A stretch of DNA of 18,216 nt. Origin: an uncultured Selenomonadales bacterium (GTDB lineage Bacteria > Bacillota > Negativicutes > Selenomonadales > Selenomonadaceae). Positions 13,393 through 18,216 of the stretch are shown here, one piece after another. A program made the translations under genes and the position numbers. Under the pieces are notes generated by a model that saw nothing but the letters and a program-made list of their open reading frames with translations, did no database searches and had not been told where the DNA came from. Within the stretch, counting starts at the first letter, position 1. Every line of letters starts with the position of its first letter. The DNA is taken from assembly GCA_937901445.1 (NCBI GenBank), contig CALDHY010000053.1, forward strand, positions 1 to 18,216. Direction: 5' to 3'.

Positions 13393-14860
13393 ATTCAACT
13401 TCAGCAAGCCATTCTTTAGCGGCTTGAATTTGCATTTTAACTTGTTCGGCTGAAGTGCCGCCCAAAGAATTTCGGTTATTTACGCAAGTTTCAGGCTTAA
13501 TCGCCTCAAAAATATTTTCGTCGAATTTGTCACAGAAATTTTTAAATTCGTCAAGCGATAAATCTTTCAGATAAATTTTTTTCTCAATGCAATAATGTAC
13601 AAGTTTACCTGAAATTTCGTGCGCCTGTCTGAAGGGTACGCCCTTTTTAACCAAATAATCTGCCAAATCAGTTGCGTTTGAAAAATCTTCCTCGACTGCG
13701 CGACGCATATTTTCAGCCTTAACTTTCATACCGGCTACAATCTGCGCGAAGACCGCCAAACTAAATTTAACCGTGTCTATTGCGTCAAAAAGCCCTTCCT
13801 TGTCTTCCTGCAAGTCTTTGTTGTAGGCAAGCGGCAACGCCTTAACCGTTGTCAACATTGCCATTAAGTGCCCAATAACCCTACCGGTTTTTCCGCGTAC
13901 AAGTTCCGGCACGTCAGGATTTTTCTTTTGCGGCATCATCGAAGAGCCGGTACAGTGCGCGTCGTCAAGTTCAATAAAATTAAATTCACGGCTGCACCAC
14001 AAAATTATTTCTTCACTGAATCTTGAAAGGTGTACCATCAAAATTGACGCCGCCGCCAAAAATTCCAAAATATAATCCCTGTCACTTACCGCGTCCAAAC
14101 TGTTCAAATAAATTGCGTCAAATTCCAATTCATCAGCAACAAATTTTCTGTCTATTGGTAAAGTTGTACCGGCAAGCGCGCCCGCGCCGAGCGGCATAAT
14201 GTCTGCCCTGTCATAGACGCCGCAGAATCTGTCAGAATCACGTTGCAACATTTCAAAATACGCTAACAAATGGTGTGAAAATAAAACCGGTTGCGCGCGT
14301 TGTAAATGTGTGTAGCCGGGCATAATGACTGAAAGATTTTTTTCAGCCGCGCTAACCAATTCTTTTTGCAACGCAATTATCAAGCCTTGAATTGCCGTAA
14401 CCTGCCGCCTAACGTACAAATGCATATCAAGCGCAACTTGGTCGTTACGACTGCGCGCCGTATGTAAACGCCCGCCCGCGTCTCCAATTTCATCTGTCAA
14501 CGCCTTTTCAATGTTCATATGAATATCTTCAAGCTCGGTTTTAAATTCAAATTCGCCCGCCTTAATTTGCGCCTTGATTTTTTTCAAGCCGGAAATAATT
14601 TTTTCTGCGTCGTCATTTGAAATAATTTGGCACTTCGCCAACATTTTTGCATGGGCGATTGAGCCTTTTATATCTTCGCGGTAAAGTCGCTTGTCAAACT
14701 CTATTGACGCTTGAAAATCGTTAATCATTTCGTCAGTAGATTTTTCAAAACGCCCGCCCCACAAGCTTGAAGCTTGACCCTGTTGTCGCGGTTGAGTTTT
14801 GTTAAATTCGGAATTTACCGCCGCGCCTGTAGCCGTTGATTCATTTTTATTATCTGTCAT
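13391..14860 (-). CDS. argH: Argininosuccinate lyase with an N-terminal extension
   Basis: ArgH splits argininosuccinate into arginine and fumarate, the last step of arginine synthesis. Family marks are [18 protein letters not shown] (33-50), SRNDQ (137-141), the TH catalytic segment [10 protein letters not shown] (182-191) and the fumarase/aspartase signature [12 protein letters not shown] (305-316). The enzyme proper would begin near residue 33. The first 32 residues are a low-complexity, polar extension ([15 protein letters not shown], then [11 protein letters not shown]) not usual for the family. The ATG overlaps the argG stop as ATGA and has no strong ribosome binding site, pointing to coupling; a TTG at codon 33 is a possible alternative start. 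DNA under the extension holds a 7-1-7 palindrome (14762-14776). Confidence 0.95.
   Translation of the reverse strand: MTDNKNESTATGAAVNSEFNKTQPRQQGQASSLWGGRFEKSTDEMINDFQASIEFDKRLYREDIKGSIAHAKMLAKCQIISNDDAEKIISGLKKIKAQIKAGEFEFKTELEDIHMNIEKALTDEIGDAGGRLHTARSRNDQVALDMHLYVRRQVTAIQGLIIALQKELVSAAEKNLSVIMPGYTHLQRAQPVLFSHHLLAYFEMLQRDSDRFCGVYDRADIMPLGAGALAGTTLPIDRKFVADELEFDAIYLNSLDAVSDRDYILEFLAAASILMVHLSRFSEEIILWCSREFNFIELDDAHCTGSSMMPQKKNPDVPELVRGKTGRVIGHLMAMLTTVKALPLAYNKDLQEDKEGLFDAIDTVKFSLAVFAQIVAGMKVKAENMRRAVEEDFSNATDLADYLVKKGVPFRQAHEISGKLVHYCIEKKIYLKDLSLDEFKNFCDKFDENIFEAIKPETCVNNRNSLGGTSAEQVKMQIQAAKEWLAEVE
14762..14776. repeat. Perfect palindrome inside the argH 5' extension
   Basis: CAAGCTT-G-AAGCTTG, arms of 7 bp around a single base, just upstream of the codon where ArgH homology begins. 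Confidence 0.7.
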
Positions 14861-16062
14861 TTTTTGTTCACCAGCGCACGAACTTTAAGCGGCAAGCCGA
14901 ACAAATTAATAAAGCCGGTGGCGTCAGCTTGATTATAAACGTCATCATGTTCAAAAGTTACAAATTCTTGACTGTATAAAGAGTGCGGAGACTTTGAACC
15001 GGCAGAAATAATATTGCCCTTGTAAAGTTTCAATTTAACAGTGCCGGTAACGGTTTTTTGCGTTTCATCGACAAACGCCGCCAACGCCTCGCGCAGTGGT
15101 GCAAACCACATACCGTCATAAACCAATTCGCCGTATTTAATACCAACGTGCTGTTTAAAATGGAAAGTTGCTCTGTCAAGGCACAAATATTCAAGTTCAC
15201 GGTGTGCATAATATAAAATGGAGCCTGCAGGATTTTCATAAACGCCGCGACTCTTCATACCAACAAGGCGGTTTTCGCAAATGTCAACAATTCCTATACC
15301 GTTACGCGCGCCAATTTCATTGAGTTCAGTTACAAGTGCAACAGAATCTTTCTTGACGCCGTTAATTGCAACCGGTACGCCTGCCTCAAAGTCAACTGTA
15401 ATTTCTTCAGGTTTATCCGGCGCGTCTTCCGGCGCAACTGAAATTAAAAACATTGAATTATTCGGCGCGTTCCAAGTATCCTCAAGGTCAGAGCCTTCGT
15501 GCGAAAGGTGCCAAATATTTCTGTCCATACTGTATTTTTTGTTATCAGTTGGAATTTCGATATTGTGCGCCTTTGCATATTCAATTTCAGCCGTGCGGGA
15601 GTCTAAATCCCATTCACGCCACGGGGCAATAATTTTCAATTCCGGAGCAAGTGCTTTTACAGTCAATTCAAAACGAACTTGATCGTTGCCCTTGCCGGTC
15701 GCGCCGTGTGCAATGGCGTCCGCGCCTTCAGCCTTTGCAATTTCAACGAGTTTCTTTGCAATTATTGGGCGCGCAAAACTTGTACCGAGCAAATATTTTT
15801 CTTCATAGACTGCGCCGGCTTTAAGTGTCGGGAAAATATAATTTTCAATAAAATCTTTCGTCAAATCTTCAATGAAAACTTTTGACGCGCCGCTTCTTAA
15901 AGCTTTATCGTGTACAGCGTTCAATTCGTCGCCCTGCCCGACGTCCGCGCAAACTGCGATAACTTCACAGCCGTAATTTTCTTTCAGCCACGGGATTATT
16001 ACTGAAGTATCGAGCCCGCCGGAATATGCAAGTACAACTTTGTTGACTTTTTCTTTTGACAT
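14857..16062 (-). CDS. argG: Argininosuccinate synthase
   Basis: ArgG condenses citrulline and aspartate with ATP to argininosuccinate. The PP-loop [15 protein letters not shown] is at about residues 12-26, followed by [38 protein letters not shown] and [15 protein letters not shown], all typical of the family. The length is 401 residues from the ATG at 16062. A longer reading from an ATG at 16077 is unlikely, because that codon runs into GGAGGT, the ribosome binding site for 16062 at 7-bp spacing. The promoter at 16093-16121 is close upstream. It overlaps argH by 4 bp, forming argGH. I see no clear arginine-repressor operator. Confidence 0.96.
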   Translation of the reverse strand: MSKEKVNKVVLAYSGGLDTSVIIPWLKENYGCEVIAVCADVGQGDELNAVHDKALRSGASKVFIEDLTKDFIENYIFPTLKAGAVYEEKYLLGTSFARPIIAKKLVEIAKAEGADAIAHGATGKGNDQVRFELTVKALAPELKIIAPWREWDLDSRTAEIEYAKAHNIEIPTDNKKYSMDRNIWHLSHEGSDLEDTWNAPNNSMFLISVAPEDAPDKPEEITVDFEAGVPVAINGVKKDSVALVTELNEIGARNGIGIVDICENRLVGMKSRGVYENPAGSILYYAHRELEYLCLDRATFHFKQHVGIKYGELVYDGMWFAPLREALAAFVDETQKTVTGTVKLKLYKGNIISAGSKSPHSLYSQEFVTFEHDDVYNQADATGFINLFGLPLKVRALVNKK

Positions 16063-16092
16063 AAAAATTACCTCCATTCAATTAACTTTGCA

Positions 16093-16121
16093 AGTTTAGC
16101 AAAAAAACTATACCGCGTCAA
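16093..16121 (-). promoter_or_regulatory. Promoter of argGH
   Basis: TTGACG (16121-16116) and TAAACT (16098-16093) in transcript sense with 17-bp spacing, about 30 bp before the argG start. Confidence 0.6.
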
Positions 16122-16157
16122 TTTGAAAATCTGCGCGAATTTTTATATTTTTTCACT

Positions 16158-16185
16158 CTTGCCTTTTGCCTCTTGCCTACTGCCT
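16158..16185 (+). repeat. Heptamer tandem repeat in the argG-receptor spacer
   Basis: Four 7-bp units: CTTGCCT, TTTGCCT, CTTGCCT, ACTGCCT. It lies between the two divergent promoters. The unit differs from the TTAGG-type arrays but has the same period. Confidence 0.8.
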
Positions 16186-16206
16186 AAATAAAAGTTACAG
16201 ATAAAC

Positions 16207-16235
16207 TTGACTTATCGTGGTAAAATATCTACAAT
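16207..16235 (+). promoter_or_regulatory. Promoter of the chemotaxis receptor gene
   Basis: TTGACT (16207-16212) and TACAAT (16230-16235) with 17-bp spacing. The leader to the ATG is about 95 bases and shows no riboswitch that I recognise. Confidence 0.65.
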
Positions 16236-16335
16236 CGTTTTATATTTTGAGAAAGGTAGCTGATTTTTTTGATGTAGTTGTAGTAATTTTTTAAGGACTC
16301 AAAATTTTTTACCGCAAGGGAAGGGGAAGTATTGT

Positions 16336-18084
16336 ATGAATAATTTGAGTGTAAGTACTAAGTTGCTTGTTATCAACGCAATAGCACTTATAGGTTTGGT
16401 GATTGTAGCTTTTATCGGCTACAACGGAGTTCAAAGCGCAAAAGCTAACATTGAGCTGATTTATAATCGGTACTACAATTCAATGTTCTATGTTTCAAGA
16501 GTTCGCTACAATATAAGATACGCGCAAGTTCAATCAACTTTAACACCAATGGTATTTGATGAAAAGTTACTTGCCTCACGCACCGCAAAATATGCTAAAG
16601 CTATAGAAGACGCTGAAGAGTATATGGCAGCTTACGAAAAAAATATTGCGGCTGAACCAAATTTGGTAGCCGAACTTAACGACGCAAGAGCAGATTTCCA
16701 AAAATTTAAAGAAGGCAGCGCACATTTAATGCAAATGGCTCCGCCGCCTGCAGCCGCTACAGACAGAGAAGTTATGGCTAACCACAGAAACGCCGCTATG
16801 GACTATTATGAAGATAACGTTATGCCTTACGCAGTTTCAGCCAATGAAAAATTTTCTAAAGTACAAGATGGCGTCCGCGAACGTTCAGACAAAACTTTTA
16901 ATCAATCTATGGACGATATTGCCGGTATCGTTATGAAATTCTTTGTTACTGTTGGTATAGTTATGGTTGTAATTGTTGTTGTCAGCCGCTACATTTCCAA
17001 CGGTATCACAAGCCCGCTTGAAAAAATGGTACAACTTTTCGGACTCCTCAAAAAAGGCGACTTCAGACGCAGTGATTTAATTGATCCTAATCGTGGCGAC
17101 GAATTCGGCGTAATGTCACAAGCTATTCGTGATATGCGTGAAACCGTCAGCAACCTTATTCAGAAAACCGCCAATTCATCTGAACAATTAGCGGCGTCAT
17201 CACAAGAATTAACTGCAAGTGCTAACCAAGCCTCTCAAGCATCTGAACAAGTTGCACAATCAGTTACAAAATCTGCCGGTGAAGTTGTCGAACAACAACG
17301 CGACGTCGGCGATTCTCTCGACGCAATTAACGCGGCTATGAAATCCATTGAAAACATTGGCAAAACTGCTGATACTGTTTCAGCGCACGCCACAAAGGCT
17401 AACAATCAAGCTACTGTAGGTAATCAAGCTGTCGATATGGCAGTTAATCAAATTATCAGCGTTGAAAAAATCGTTAATGACTCTGCAACCACTGTTGATA
17501 AACTTGGTAAACGTTCACAAGAAATTGGACAAATTGTTGAGGCTATTTCAGGTATTGCCGAACAAACTAACTTGCTTGCATTGAACGCGGCGATTGAAGC
17601 GGCGCGCGCAGGTGAACACGGGCGCGGCTTTGCCGTTGTTTCTGAAGAAGTCAGAAAACTTGCTGAAGAATCACAAGAAGCGGCACAAAAAATCGCAACG
17701 CTTATCGGCGATATTCAAGCTGAAACTACAAACGCTGTTGACTCAATGCAAAAAGGCAACGCGGCTGTTCGTGCCGGTACTGAATCAGTAGAAAAACTGC
17801 GTGATACTTTTGAAGATATACGCGGCGCGACAGATAATGTTGCAGTCGAGGCAAGAAATATGGTTAAAGAACTTGACGCCATTGCTAAGGCTACAATGAA
17901 AATCCGTGACAATTCGCAGGCAATTTCAGATAAAAGTGCAAACGTTTCGAGGGAAATGGAAAGTGTTTCTGCGGCGGCAGAGGAACAATCTGCATCTGCT
18001 GAAGAAATTTCCTCTGCATCCGACGAACTTTCAAGACTTGCTCAAGATTTGCAAAACTCTTTACAGGCGTTCAAATACGACTGA
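16336..18084 (+). CDS. Methyl-accepting chemotaxis protein
   Basis: A 582-residue transmembrane receptor. It has membrane helix 1 at about 9-32, an extracellular helical sensor at about 33-195 (four-helix-bundle type by composition, with a Pro/Ala break MAPPPAAAT near 134-142), membrane helix 2 at about 197-219 ([16 protein letters not shown]), HAMP at about 220-272 and a long cytoplasmic coiled coil. The conserved signalling tip [20 protein letters not shown], followed by [20 protein letters not shown], lies at about 407-445; it binds CheA and CheW. The Glu/Gln- and Ala/Ser-rich flanks are expected methylation regions. It ends without a CheR-binding pentapeptide. The ATG has AAGGGGAAG at good spacing. 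The only plus-strand gene, divergent from argG, with its own promoter and terminator. Ligand unknown. Confidence 0.95.
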   Translation: MNNLSVSTKLLVINAIALIGLVIVAFIGYNGVQSAKANIELIYNRYYNSMFYVSRVRYNIRYAQVQSTLTPMVFDEKLLASRTAKYAKAIEDAEEYMAAYEKNIAAEPNLVAELNDARADFQKFKEGSAHLMQMAPPPAAATDREVMANHRNAAMDYYEDNVMPYAVSANEKFSKVQDGVRERSDKTFNQSMDDIAGIVMKFFVTVGIVMVVIVVVSRYISNGITSPLEKMVQLFGLLKKGDFRRSDLIDPNRGDEFGVMSQAIRDMRETVSNLIQKTANSSEQLAASSQELTASANQASQASEQVAQSVTKSAGEVVEQQRDVGDSLDAINAAMKSIENIGKTADTVSAHATKANNQATVGNQAVDMAVNQIISVEKIVNDSATTVDKLGKRSQEIGQIVEAISGIAEQTNLLALNAAIEAARAGEHGRGFAVVSEEVRKLAEESQEAAQKIATLIGDIQAETTNAVDSMQKGNAAVRAGTESVEKLRDTFEDIRGATDNVAVEARNMVKELDAIAKATMKIRDNSQAISDKSANVSREMESVSAAAEEQSASAEEISSASDELSRLAQDLQNSLQAFKYD

Positions 18085-18111
18085 CAAATTTTTTGAACGA
18101 AAAATTTTTTC

Positions 18112-18144
18112 AATCGGCGGGGTTATTGCCCTGTCGATTTTTTT
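18112..18144 (+). terminator. Rho-independent terminator of the receptor gene
   Basis: An 11-bp stem (18112-18122 with 18129-18139, including two G-T pairs) with a 6-base loop, followed by seven T and a further T-rich stretch. It starts 27 bp after the stop codon. Confidence 0.85.
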
Positions 18145-18170
18145 ATTTTTTATTTAAATTGTTTTTAACA

Positions 18171-18203
18171 CGGTTTTTCTTTCTTTAGAAGAAAGAAAAG
18201 CCG
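18171..18203. repeat. Strong 15-bp inverted repeat at the right edge
   Basis: CGGTTTTTCTTTCTT and AAGAAAGAAAAGCCG pair over 15 bp (one G-T) around a TAG loop. No T run follows in the plus sense, and the window ends 13 bases later, so its context is incomplete. Confidence 0.75.
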
Positions 18204-18216
18204 CCTAAAAGAAAGA

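Noticed and set aside
16063..16077. ATG start at 16077 for argG
   Set aside because: It overlaps GGAGGT, which is placed correctly for the ATG at 16062 where the family begins.
16236..16335. Riboswitch (such as cyclic-di-GMP type) in the chemotaxis receptor leader
   Set aside because: I could not find the conserved core or paired segments of a known class.
1..18216. tRNA, rRNA or CRISPR array
   Set aside because: No cloverleaf, ribosomal RNA segment or regularly spaced repeats were seen on either strand.

Overview
The window reads as a chromosomal stretch of a low-GC bacterium, most likely a Negativicutes (Selenomonadales-type) member of the Bacillota. The reasons are the short-form HisG with a HisZ partner, the argG-argH pair, the style of the methyl-accepting chemotaxis protein and an exported protein whose C-terminal domain resembles Negativicutes proteins. 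The taxonomic call is an inference from protein style, not from a search. All genes except the last lie on the minus strand. No gene-free stretch exceeds 300 bases.

Right to left in the direction of transcription: a divergent promoter region (16078-16335) separates the plus-strand chemotaxis receptor (16336-18084) from argG-argH (16062-13391, 4-bp overlap), the last two steps of arginine synthesis. Next comes a radical SAM gene (13292-12273) bounded on both sides by a 74-bp direct repeat that carries a terminator. Then guaA-rsmG, an exported acidic protein and two small related hypothetical proteins run to a terminator near 7821-7850. A rodZ-like gene with its own promoter and structured leader follows (7689-6907). 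A promoter near 6786 then drives a long unit: a B12-type radical SAM protein, the laccase-domain protein PgeF/YfiH, hisZ, an HD-domain protein, hisG, a glycosyltransferase-like gene and the start of hisD, which runs off the left edge.

The most interesting signal is a pair of homopolymeric G tracts in the same local context (CAAAAC followed by 8 or 10 G, then a few bases and ATATCT). One sits near the 5' end of the radical SAM gene, which is in frame at 8 G. The other sits near the 3' end of the glycosyltransferase gene, where 10 G truncates the protein and 9 G would fuse it to 92 more codons. These look like phase-variable contingency loci. Both genes appear inserted into housekeeping neighbourhoods: the radical SAM gene between duplicated copies of the argH terminator, and the glycosyltransferase between hisG and hisD with overlapping start and stop codons. 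Their families suggest glycan or surface modification, but the substrates cannot be read from the sequence.

Other signals are intergenic runs of 7-bp or 8-bp tandem repeats that begin at stop codons and put stop codons in all three frames, a probable ACG start codon for hisG, ribosome binding sites displayed in small hairpin loops before pgeF and guaA, and a hairpin over the ribosome-binding region of the rodZ-like gene.
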